A stretch of 64,000 bases of DNA from Chromobotia macracanthus (Eukaryota; Chordata; Actinopteri; Cypriniformes; Botiidae). The first letter of the stretch is position 1, and each line of letters opens with the position of its first letter. Both the position numbers and the translations under genes were made by a program. Shown here piece by piece: positions 53,541-63,932 of this stretch. Under the pieces are notes generated by a model. The model saw nothing but the letters and a program-made list of their open reading frames with translations. It did no database searches and was not told the DNA's origin. The stretch spans positions 1,195,001 to 1,259,000 of the forward strand of contig JAZGTH010000121.1 of NCBI GenBank assembly GCA_036877525.1, written 5' to 3'.

Positions 53541-54109
53541 ATAAAGATTTATCTCTTTTGAGTCACTTTGTTTGGTTTCTCAATTGACTGACAATATTTC
53601 TCAGCTAATCCTTTAACGAAAAGAAAGGAAAAGTCCGTACTGCTCCCTAAAATAAAAATAGTAATAACCCTTGTCTAAACAGGAAAAAAAAGAAGAGAAG
53701 CATTCATACATGCGGAGAAATATATATTTATTGAATGTATTTATTTCTGTAGATCATTTGGGCGTTAAAACATTGCTTCTCACACCTACAACGAATAATA
53801 CGAATATGATTCGGCATAAAACCCATAACTGGTTTATTGCAAAATGCCAACTATGCGAGGAGAACAGTCATGCCACAAGGCTTCAGTACATTAAAGAAGC
53901 AAAATGATAAGGAGTTATGTTGTGAGCAATATGACTCAAATGTTTAGTACAGTTGCATGTTTAGTACATTGCATACAGCGGTGAATGAAACTTCAGCCAG
54001 AGTTAAACGGTGCGAACAATAGGGAAGGAAAAAATAGGAAAGGGATGATAAAGTCTACTAACTGAACATTAACAGACAAGTAACTTCAGAAAATGCCATA
54101 TTACAATAT
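52258..54109. other. Intergenic with two microsatellites
   Basis: A (GT)8 tract at 53215-53230 and an (ATT)12 tract at 53502-53537. Frames up to 128 aa (52809-53195) have no recognisable domain. Confidence 0.5.
53502..53537. repeat. (ATT)12 microsatellite
   Basis: 36 bp of perfect ATT trinucleotides. Confidence 0.95.
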
Positions 54110-54360
54110 CTAAAAGAACGACAGAGCGTGGTGAAGCCATAAAATTGCACATTAAATTATTATGGCCCCTACTTCGCCTAGTTAACAAACATTTTGTGCG
54201 AATCCACGTTTGTCAGAATTGTGCTCACTGAAGCCAGAGAGAAGCAAAGAAATCGATTTCATTAAAACATGAGTGGACGCCTTGTTACAAGTGCTATGCT
54301 TTACCTCCGACTAATTTAATTGATCTGTATGTTAATTACTAGTGACAGAGACGTGGACCC
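54110..54360. promoter_or_regulatory. Candidate pax2-proximal enhancer block
   Basis: A repeat-free segment about 2 kb upstream of exon 1A with several homeodomain-type words (ACTAATTTAATTGATC, GTTAATTACTAG). Based on composition and motifs only. Confidence 0.25.
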
Positions 54361-55739
54361 GTTATAATTCTATGGATGAAGGCTAGTGATGGTAAACTAG
54401 GACTATTTGTGGTTCTATGTGACCTAACACTAGTAAAAAAATATATATTGTCAATATCCTTTTTTATATTTAATCCTCAAGGAAAAAATGTTATTTACAA
54501 AATGTAAAGCTGTAACTTCTTGTTTTATAAACGGATTTATGAATCTGAATGCAGCTGATCAGTTTTTGTCAATAATCAAGTAATAGCTAAATAATTTGTC
54601 AATCAGAATTGTAAATAAAAATATTGATAATATGCTTTAAGGTGCTTTTATGTACTGTATATTCTGAACTAATACAATAATTAACTGCTGATGATGCACG
54701 AACTGTAGTGGATTTTAGTATAAAACAGGAAACTTTAAACTGGTTTAAAATACAACTATCTTCGCAAACAAATGACTACAGGCTTGTTTCCGTGATAGAG
54801 GATAACACCTTTCACTGCTCATCTGAAAACTTTGGCCTTTTTTTCTGTCGTCTGATCTCTGCGTCTCAGGTCTCTTAAAAGTTTGAAATAATGTATTGAT
54901 GTGACTTATACATACATTCTGGGCAAGTCTATGAAAAAGCATAAATGTATATGTTAAAAGCATTAATCATGAGAGGCCACAAAAAGGTAATAGCGTGGTA
55001 TGATTAAAATTATTATTAAACAAGGAACGATTTTTAAAAACCATTAAACTTCTTGAATGTTTTATTCACGAGCAGGTTTCTAATGGAAATATAATCTGAT
55101 TTTTACGGTGTTATAGAAAAAAGGAAAACGAATGACAAATTGTACAGCCGTTTCTTAAAATGTACAATTAATGTGCATAAAAGACTTTCACCTTTCACGG
55201 ATGTTTATCTACCTCCAGTCACAGCTGGAGGCAGAAGTGATGTGGAGGGAGGGGGCTGGGATCGGTCTGTTTCTATTGGTGAACATTTATAAAATGTCAG
55301 AAAATACATGCCAAAGGGCCTTAACCTTATGAACTTTAGCAAATACATTTTGTACATATTGAACCCAATATGTCTGCCCAACATCAAAGACTTCTCTGTA
55401 CCCAGTTTCATTACATCTAGCTAACAGGATTCTCAATTAACGTGATTTAAATGATCTAAACAGACGACAACTTGTTTCACCCATTTTCTTAATTATTATT
55501 ACAATATATTAATTATAATTATTTTCATTATTTAATATAGCGTATACGACCAACGCATAAAGACTAGTTGGGCATAATGATGTGTAGGCTATAGTAAACT
55601 TTTCTAGGCTATATAAATATATATTATATTTATATATAAAATCTATATTCATCTTTAAACATCACCTGGCGAATGCAAGTCAAATATGCAAGTCAAAACG
55701 TCATATAACTTGCATTCATAATATATTAACGTGCATTCA
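54361..55739. other. Upstream flank of exon 1A, nothing specific recognised
   Basis: AT-rich, with TA-rich patches near 55610-55640. A less AT-rich patch at 55195-55290 contains GGAGGGAGGGGGC. Confidence 0.45.
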
Positions 55740-56271
55740 GATCCACTATCAGCTGGTTTAAGAAGCTGGACCCTCCCACAGAGAACAGGTTCACCTTAAA
55801 GTTCAGCCAATGAGCAGCACGAATCCGTTTGCACAATTATGACCCAGACTTTACAGTTAACGATCAGGACTTTATAATCCATATAAGCATATAGATATTT
55901 TCGTATAATCATGAATATTCATTGATTTAAGTCCTACCTTTGAGTATCCCATAAACGCATAAACCCGGGTGCGAAAGTGAACATGTCCATACCCACAGTC
56001 CCCTTTAAACTTCCAGTATTTTTATTCTTTCTTCTTATACAACACCTGCAACGCTTTATTTGCTATTTTCCATCCTTTATCAATCTAGTTCACTGGAGCA
56101 GAGGTTGCTCTCCTTTTTGTTGTCGTATAAACCGTTTAGTTTTGGATGATCGGTCAAAGGTTGTGAAAAGCAGCGGGAGAGGCAGGACGCCCAGCCGAGG
56201 AGGGAACGCAGGAGGCCGGGCAGATCTAGTGGGTTGCATCGACGAAACGGACCATTAGACAGGGAAAAGCC
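55740..56271 (+). promoter_or_regulatory. Putative promoter/leader region ahead of exon 1A
   Basis: A CCAAT box lies near 55806 (AGCCAATGAGC) and a TATA-like TTTATAAT near 55870. From about 56150 the base composition becomes CpG-richer up to the exon 1A ATG. The arrangement fits a promoter with a 5' leader of a few hundred bases, but the transcription start is not visible. Assignment depends on exon 1A being real. Confidence 0.3.
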
Positions 56272-56296
56272 ATGGCTCACAGCTCCGGTGGATCAG
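56272..56296 (+). CDS. pax2: Candidate alternative first coding exon (1A) of pax2
   Basis: ATG at 56272 lies in a strong initiation context (GCCATGG) and opens MAHSSGGS plus one base. It is followed at once by a consensus donor GTAAGA at 56297. An in-frame TAG at 56227 closes the frame upstream. The exon ends in phase 1, the phase needed to join the paired-domain exon, and the joined product would read ...GGSGHGGVNQ. This resembles Pax8, whose short N-terminus runs into SGHGG, and Pax5 exon 1A, which ends TG before HGG. Pax5 is known to have two promoters with alternative exons 1A and 1B, so a distal exon 1A for pax2 is plausible. The exon assignment is inference from phase, Kozak context and family resemblance; no transcript is available. 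It could instead be a chance ATG beside a chance donor. Confidence 0.5.
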
Positions 56297-59200
56297 GTAA
56301 GAGGACTCTCTTTCCGTCTCGCCAAACAGTGTCAGTGTTTATTTTCTAGCGGTATGGGCCGTATGAGTCGCCGTCAGCTCAGGTAAGAACTCACACCAGG
56401 TGTACCAAACTACTTTTAAACCTTTTTTTAATGCAATCTGCTCTGACGGTAGTAATTTACGCGGAGAAAGTCAGACATCCGTGAATGTAAAATGCCAAAC
56501 GATGCACGCTGGGATTATATTATTATGCGGCGTTATTATCTGGGCCCATGCGTTGACATAAGCGTCACTGTAATCCATATCAGTATACAGCCAATGCATC
56601 ATTAATGTTTATTAATCTTAAAACATGATCTTATTTGCAAGCGCATAATTTGATCAGGGAATGGGACTGTTTCTTAGCATTATTTCATTGATATGATGAG
56701 GATTATTATGGGTGTTGTTTATGCCGTTCGGTTAATAGACGACATAGCTCATATGATAATTCACCTTTCTGTTCTTGGTGTAAATGAGAAGGTCGATAAA
56801 AAGCAGTTGTAAATAATCTTAATTCATTATGGTTCAATTAAAAGCAAGTACAAAATCGATCTCCGATGCTGCAGACAGAACTGAGTTGATGGTCCATCTG
56901 TTCACTCTCTATAGACAACATAAAAGGGTACTCAAAAGGCACAGCTGATAGCGGTCATTTTTGGGCACTTCATATTTGGAAACTGAAGTGAAACAGTTTT
57001 AACACCGAAACCTTTTTTGTCATTATTAAACAGAGGATCAATAAATGTATACAATAATATACATAATGTATGTGCATTATAATGTAAAGAAAGTAATAAT
57101 AATTTAAATAAAAACATCAATAATAATAGCTAATACGTATTATTTATTATTCTTATTCTTATTGGGCTATTATAATACAGTTTCATTATTTGTAAACACA
57201 CTCAGCTTTATTAATTGAAATGAACATGGAAAAGTCTTAGAAAATCGTTCAACTTTTCTTTTACTTTTCCAGGGATACATTGTGGGACTCACGTATGTTT
57301 TTCAATAGCTCTTGAAAAACACGACTTAACCATTTTTAAACAATCGGTTTAGTGAAAATCGCAGTGTTTATCAGTAGGCTTAAAATGACAATGTGGGCAA
57401 CTCTGCTGCAAGGAAACAAGCATTCAGCTATAGCACACGTAACGTGACGTGGACAGTGAGTTTAGTGAGGGGAGAGTATCGATTGATGGTGTTGACAATA
57501 TTACAGTGAATGAGAAGGACCCACAGGCTGTAGAGAAACGGAATAATTTATTTTCTGCGATTTTTATTGCAAGTTCATTGCTGTCCAAGTTGGCTGATAA
57601 ACTCTGGTATATACCAGAGACCGTCAAAAAGAGACAACGGATCTCTCTCTCTCCACGCATTCAGTCTCTCTTTCTCTCAGTCTTTCTCCTAAAAGTAAAA
57701 CTCTCTGTTAAATATTAAGGGTTGATCTAAAGAAAAAAAACGAAATGTACAATATAGTCAAATAAATCTAAAGTACGTCTCTTAAAAGGGTCTTGCAGTT
57801 ACATTTTATAATCAAATAAACATGCTATTATTTACAGCTGTGACAGAACTAATATCCTCCAAAAGAAAATATTTCTAACAACGTTTTGACTGGCAACATA
57901 ATAATAATGATATTTTCCCAGCATACACAATGTCACGGTTTAGTATTCAAAGGCCGTCTGATCAGTTGCAATTAGTTTTTATATCATTTAACAGAGGAAG
58001 TAACTAATATACTAAAGGGTGCGGAGGCAAAAAAAACTGGGTCTTGCGGGAAAATAAAAGCAGCTTTAAGGAAATGTAGTCGAGTGTGAAATTACAGCTC
58101 ATGGTGTTACATATTGTACCAGAAGCTCCCTCCAAAAAATACTAACAAAAAGAAGAATCGTCCCAAATTTGGCCCCGAGGCATAACATAACATGGCCTCC
58201 TGTTCTTTTAGCAGAACAGTACGAATAGTTTATAAATCTTAGTGCTTTCTTCAGTGAAGCCAAATACTACAGTTTATATCTATCAATACATGCACTTTTA
58301 AACACAGCATGTAGGGTCCTTATATTTAACTTTATTATTCAACGTGTGCTTGGCATATAGCCTCAGTAAACAGCAAAACAGTAATAATAATGATAACATC
58401 AATACGTATGAATATGTATCATCATGTTTGGACATAGTCAGACCATCTGCACAAATGAAAGAGTGCAAAATGGATTATACTGGAGTTTTAGGATATAAAA
58501 ATCTATTTTTTTATTATAACATTTGAAATGGGAGGAAAACATGATGTTATCTATTGCTTCCCTTACAGTGATAATAAATAAATATGCTAACTAGAACCAC
58601 ATAAGCCAGGATCTGAAATCAAATAAGATTGCTCTAAAATTAAAATTTCTAAGATAATTATATAAACATTTCACACTGTTGTATTACAGTATAGCCTTAA
58701 GAAATGTTTTATTTTTTATTGGTTGACATATGTAATAGATCAAACGCTGTATAAAATTACATACATGCATATGTCATATAAACTAGAACATATATTCGTC
58801 CTTCTTATAATAAAATGTAAACCATATGTAAAGCCTAGTAAAGCAGCTGTCTAAACTATAAACTATAACTACAACTATACACAAACTGATCAAATCATAG
58901 TGATGGCCAACAAAACATTTCTCCATGGGCTACATCTGAGCTGTGCAGTTAAAAAAAAAATAAATAAAACTTATAAATCGCCTACAAAACATTAAGTTAA
59001 TCGCTTGTTGTCGATCATCAAAAATTATGAATATCCATAAAACAACCTTCAAGAGCCTCGCTTAGGTAAATAAAGCAAACTAAGCAGCGCCATCTACAGA
59101 AATATATACAACACAACAGTCCAAACCGCACGGCCAAGGCACAACCCTTCACTAACGTACATGACAAGCAGCAAACCTTGTTATGATATCAAAAGCAATG

Positions 59201-59799
59201 TAGACAATATTACAGTAATGCTTGTATGTCAGAAAGCTGTAAAAAACATGAGCAAGTCTCTGTCAGAAATCGTAAGCATATATTTAGTCCTATTTTCAGA
59301 GAATGCTTCATAGTATTGTTTATGTTTTTCAAATGACCAGATAAATAAAGAGTTAAAATTAATACAATTAAATAAAATATACTATATAAGTAAATGCAAA
59401 AAAAAAGAGTAACGTATCATAATATAAACATAATCGGTAAGTTCTGCGAAAACATCCGATAAGACCCTAATAAGAAAACAGAGAGGGATGCAAAATATGA
59501 TTATGAATTTGGGACCATCGTCCAAAAATTGCACAAAAATTAAAAACTCCATCTTTAAAACTAGTGCCAACTTGGCAACAATGCGCCTGTATCCACACTG
59601 CACAATATTTCACATTCAGTTTCTACGTTTAGGTCACCCGTATGATGCAAACATGAGTCGCTTAGTTTGACAGCATATATAGTTTTAAAATACCGCGATG
59701 CTTGGTCGCTGGTGTTACCGCTTCCTTTCCACTCTCGTCTTTTAATTTCTCGATTTTTTAACCCATCTCTCCTCATTTCCCTGTTTGCATCCCTCCCCT
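56297..59799 (+). other. Interval between exon 1A and the exon 1B leader
   Basis: AT-rich, non-coding sequence that would be intronic for 1A transcripts and proximal promoter DNA for 1B. I see no TE of the families found elsewhere. Short ORFs (for example 57424-57660 and 57449-57718 on opposite strands) overlap and resemble nothing known. Proximal pax2 control elements are expected here from family knowledge, but I cannot point to a specific one. Confidence 0.5.
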
Positions 59800-60480
59800 T
59801 CCGAAGTGTCAGATGAAGAGACCTCCTCATTTGGTGCTCCAGCTTTTGCGTTGGCGAATCACAAAGTGTTGGAATCTATTGCCTTTGTCTGACATGTCAT
59901 CCATCTCTATGCGAGGGGATCTGGGGGAGGAGGGGGTGGTGGACTGCAGCTTTTAGAAACAGCACACTGCAGAAGAGGGTTCCAGTCTCAGCCCAAAGCT
60001 TCTAACAGGCACATCCCATTCTTGAAGAGGGGGACCGAGAGACACTCGCCGTGTCCATGTTTTTCCTGTCATCCCCGCACGAACCCTGACTGTGCCCCCA
60101 GACTTGAGCAGAAACGCTTCTCCACACCGAGGAATTTACACCGAGGTGTCGCCAGAGGATACCGGAGGAGATGCAAATGTTTGCGTTCCCTTAAATATGT
60201 AGCTAACACATATTAACTGAACGACTGATTGCGCAAACGGTTGTGCGTAATTTTAGAGACTAGTGCAGGACATGATCCGCACCTGACCAGCCTCGTCTCT
60301 TCATTGAATGGACTGAAGAACCCGAGATAAAGTTCATCGTGCGCTGAAGAACTTCTGTGCACCGGGTACCGGAAGCACTCGACTTGGAACGGATAGCAAT
60401 CTTATTAATTTCCATTTTAGCGACATAATCAAGGCGAGACGGCGACCTCAGTCGATTATCTTTCCTTCCTTTGCTATCCC
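59800..60480 (+). promoter_or_regulatory. pax2: Promoter and long 5' leader of pax2 exon 1B
   Basis: This GC-richer block immediately precedes the MDIHCKAD start. Vertebrate Pax2 transcripts are known for a long leader. A G-rich element lies at 59915-59942, and no TATA box sits at a convincing distance from the start codon. Several ATGs occur before the real start, for example at 60057, which opens a short frame ending ten codons later, so upstream ORFs may damp translation if the leader begins that far out. The transcription start is not determinable from sequence alone. Confidence 0.55.
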
Positions 60481-60521
60481 ATGGATATTCACTGCAAAGC
60501 AGACCTTCTCGGCCATGCACC
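60481..60521 (+). CDS. pax2: pax2 first coding exon (1B, MDIHCKAD)
   Basis: The ATG at 60481 encodes MDIHCKAD, the characteristic Pax2 N-terminus, and the exon ends at a consensus donor GTGAGT at 60522. In the family the next residues are PFSAMH followed by one base of the next codon, which needs 43 nt. Only 41 nt are present: the proline codon after GCAGAC has lost two bases (near 60507), shifting the downstream frame. Without the gap the exon would end in phase 1. Because exon 2 is also one base short at its start, the two gaps together restore frame across the junction (see findings). The long leader upstream and the paired-domain exons downstream confirm the identity. Confidence 0.88.
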
Positions 60522-62014
60522 GTGAGTAAAATATCAGTTTATTACTTAACAATCTCTGCCTGCTTGAGACTAGATTTGTACCAGTTTTGATGAAGCAAAG
60601 AAGTCCACAACCTGTTCGTTTAAGCAGCCGACGTTTTACAAGTTCAAAGCCCTCAAACAAAACGTATTAATATTTTTTTTATTATTATTATTTTGTACTC
60701 ATCCCCCCCCTGTTAAGCAAATACGGAAAGTAGTCACAGTACAGCAATATTAGTGATTGTTTATTTTGGCATAAAGGTTCATAATGTCGATTTCAATATT
60801 AAGCATAATTAATAATTTTATATGAATTATTCGTCGTTTACACAAAACGTAACTGCATCACGCACACGCCGCGTTAATATTTCTGATTTTTAATTAAAGG
60901 CTTGAAGTAAAAATATTGGTACAAGTGGGGTGGAAAAGTGGCGTACCGGAAAGGAATATATAAAAATCTCATTAAAAAAAACTAACAAATGTAATTTCAG
61001 GAAAATGCACCTTATTTGCAAAACTTTAGATTATTTATCAAATATTGCTTGTAGATCTGTAGACAGTGAAGCACGAAATATTCAACATCCAGCTTCGCAA
61101 ATTGGTAAAACGTGTTTGCTGTTAAGTGATCATTTATCAATTAAATACTAATTTAAAAATTAGTTTATTGTGAGATAATTGTTTAAAATGCGATATTGTA
61201 ATAAGACGACGCAAGGCCTGTCTAATTTAAATAATTAATTTCAATTATTTTGCAGTAGCCTATTCCATGGTTGTAATATGAGTTATCAAAGCGCTTTTTA
61301 ATTATTTACAATAATTGTGCAAGGAAAATTAAACAGGTTGAAACATAATCTATGCGACATGTGTTTGCCTGCAATGGAAGTAGAGGAAAATACTGACGCT
61401 GCACTTATGGAAAGAGTAGCACATAACTTTAGCAGTTTTCAACATAAGTAAAAAGAAAACGATAGTTATGGACTTAAAAAAATTTGTATTGTTACGTGTA
61501 ATTGTTTATTATCATATCATATTATTGTGACACGTCGCAAAATATGATCTAATATAAATATGAATCGTGTTTATTATAAACTATGGTCAACGTATACAAC
61601 AAAGTTTATAACTATATGTGAAAACAGCATAAACTGCCTCCCAGTGACACTTTAGATCATTTTGAACCAATATAGTCATAGTACAAAAAAAAATAAATGC
61701 AAATACAAACAAAAAAGTAAGAATGATGAGAACAAAAACGAAAAAAATCAAACAGTGCATCGTTGTTGTCTTTGAATTCGTTGTCCACACAACATTTGTA
61801 CACACGCAAAATATGTTTAAAGCTATACAAATAGACTACTATTAGTTACCAAATAGTATTAATGTGTAAATACGGTATACTGTATAAATAATGTATTAAT
61901 GTGAACATGTGTAAATGTATTAAAGCTTTGGTGAAATGCATGATAACGGGACAGCCTGTCTTCTGTATGTATGTAATGTTATGCTTTTGTCTCTGTGTTG
62001 TTGTATCCATATAG
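60522..62014 (+). other. pax2 intron 1 (exon 1B to exon 2)
   Basis: A 1.49 kb AT-rich intron with consensus donor GTGAGT and acceptor TATAG. It contains a poly-T/ATT run followed by a C run near 60673-60710. No coding segment and no TE family copy was seen. Confidence 0.75.
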
Positions 62015-62179
62015 GCACGGCGGTGTGAACCAGCTAGAGGGGTGTTTGTGAATGGCAGACCCCTACCTGACGTGGTCAGGCAAAGAATCGTGGGAGCTCG
62101 CGCACCAAGGAGTCAGGACCGTGTGACATCTCAAGACAATTACGGGTCAGCCACGGCTGTGTCAGCAAAATCCCGGAAG
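62015..62179 (+). CDS. pax2: pax2 exon 2, N-terminal (PAI) half of the paired domain, frame-disrupted
   Basis: The exon follows an acceptor TATAG at 62010-62014. Read in segments, it encodes HGGVNQL, then GVFVNGRPLPDVVRQRIV, ELAHQGVR, and PCDISRQLRVSHGCVSKI, the beta-hairpin and first three-helix half of the DNA-binding paired domain. Relative to the 166 nt expected it has 165. I see one base missing at the start (GG before CAC reduced to G), one missing near 62037, one extra G at 62092-62094, one extra A at 62118 and one missing near 62172. The first shift gives an early TGA at 62048-62050. The donor after GGAAG reads GA instead of GT at 62180. No amino-acid substitution is evident in the readable segments. 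Confidence 0.93.
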
Positions 62180-62848
62180 GAGGAAACGTGCAAAAACACA
62201 CATGCATCAGATTTGTGCAGTTATTTCCGCAGTTAATGTGTATACTGAGCTTATTGCTTAATGTAAATGGAATCTTATTGTTTGTTATTGAGAAAGTGGT
62301 TTTTTTAATGGAAAGGTCTAACATGAATTGGCCTTAGATTCATTGTAAAGGAGGAGGATGTTTTCTAGGAATGTTGTTATGGATGTTTGAATTTTATGAA
62401 ATATTTTTCAGCTATCAAAAGGATCCTAAAAGGTATTCTGCACTTTAAATGTTCATTAGAAATATGAGATGTGTTGGTGGCATGTATTAATCGTAGGGTG
62501 CATGGGACCTCAGTCGCCGAGGAAACTTTTAATAAATGGCTGATTACGATTTTTAATTGCAGGCTACGAATGTTATTGATTCAAGACGCAAAACCTTTGT
62601 GTTAAAAAGAAATGAGCTACAGTGGTGTTTCTATACGGTTTACCATAAGGCTCACAAGAGTGAGAAAAATATATCAGTATTGAATAAAAAGGCCAAACAA
62701 TAGACCATTTAGATATTTATAAACCGTATTCATAACTCACTGTGTACAAAATATACAGAATCCACACGCTAGCAAAATCACCACTGCGCCAGTATTACGA
62801 CACGTCAGGAAAATGTTATAATAACAAATTATCGTTCATCTTTTACAG
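62180..62848 (+). other. pax2 intron 2
   Basis: A 669 bp intron separating the two paired-domain exons. Its 3' end is canonical (TTTTACAG). Its 5' end reads GA where GT is expected, which one missing T would explain. The segment 62490-62600 is repeat-free with mixed composition and homeodomain-like TTTAAT/ATTAC words, so it could be a small intronic control element. That last point is a guess. Confidence 0.7.
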
Positions 62849-63046
62849 ATACCATGAAACCGGCAGTATAAACCTGGAGTTATTGGGGGTCCAAACCAAA
62901 AAGTGGTGACGCCTAAAGTTGTGGATAAAATTGCAGAATACAAGCGGCAGAATCCCACAATGTTTGCCTGGGAAATCAGAGACCGACTTCTTGCCGAGGG
63001 CGTGTGTGACAAATGACACTGTACCCAGTGTTTCATCTATAAACAG
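62849..63046 (+). CDS. pax2: pax2 exon 3, C-terminal (RED) half of the paired domain, frame-disrupted
   Basis: A good acceptor (TTTTACAG, 62841-62848) and donor (GTAAAC at 63047) bound 198 nt, the length expected for this exon. It encodes the second helix-turn-helix of the paired domain. Segments read YHETGSI, PGVIGG, KPK, then a clean run over 62903-63010 including NPTMFAWEIRDRLLAEG, then NDTVPSVSSIN. Four single-base events break the frame: -1 at 62870-62872, -1 at 62890-62891, +1 in the A run 62898-62902, and +1 at 63011-63013. They sum to zero, so the total length is normal. Two residues differ from the usual Pax2 sequence (YY to YH, KVAT to KVVT). VVDKIAE favours Pax2 over Pax5, which has VVEKIAE. 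Confidence 0.93.
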
Positions 63047-63715
63047 GTAAACGCCATTTAAAAACCCAAATTCAGATGTAAATCCGATTAAAAATGTGCA
63101 ATGAATGCAAAAGCATGATGCCACAAAACGAGAGATGGTGTCACATATATTCCAAGCCCATAAAGAACACCTTATTCTATAATAAAACCCTTATTCTGTT
63201 CCCTATAGATCATCAGCAGGGTTATTGAAACAGTAATCTCGACCAAATTATCCTCAACTAACTTGAAATCCTTCAAAGTCGCCACGTAGCTGAATGCATC
63301 TTGATGCGTCGTTTCCGGTTTACGCTCGTTTCATGCGCATGTGTTGATTTTTTCGTTTTCATTTTTCCTCTCGGGGGTGGTTTAACGTGTAATTCCCAAA
63401 TCCCAAATCCGTCCACGGCCTGCATGGGATCTATAGTCGAGGTCGATAAAATCACATCTCTGGCTCCGTTGAAACCGATCAATACTCCGCAACCGGATCC
63501 ACTGAACTCACCGTAATGCCTCAGCCGTAATCTCATCTAAAAAAACTACACGAATGCAAAAAAAACAACAGAAGTTTGTGTGTTAAACACGCACAATGTT
63601 GAGAAAACTAGTAGTCATTATATATAGGAAGTTTGTTTGCTGCATTGAATTATTGCTTTTTATTTGCCATTTACGATTAATAATTGCAACAAAAACTTTA
63701 CTGGTTGAAAAACGC
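63047..63715 (+). other. pax2 intron 3, 5' portion
   Basis: The intron starts with GTAAAC. The segment 63290-63540 is CpG-containing with short ORFs on both strands that match no Pax sequence. An acceptor-like CTATAG at about 63204-63209 is followed by ATCATCAG, which resembles the start of the next pax2 exon (IIRTKVQQ), but the similarity stops after a few bases, so I do not call an exon. Confidence 0.55.
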
Positions 63716-63869
63716 CCCAGCTAACAATTTAGGTTGTCAGGATATTTTCCTAACGTTTCCATTAAGTAACAAAAACGTTAGCAAATGTTATTCTGAATGC
63801 TGTAGGTACCGTCGTTATGTTAACATTATTGCTTAATTATTGAAACATTAATTCTGTAACGTTTTTGAG

Positions 63870-63932
<63 letters not shown>

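Noticed and set aside
60022..60216. 64-aa frame in the exon 1B leader as a conserved upstream ORF
   Set aside because: It begins with a non-ATG codon, and the frame shows no recognisable protein. The real ATGs in the leader open only short frames.
63210..63260. Possible next pax2 exon (ATCATCAG after CTATAG)
   Set aside because: Resembles the start of IIRTKVQQ for only a few bases, then diverges; no open continuation or donor in the expected frame.
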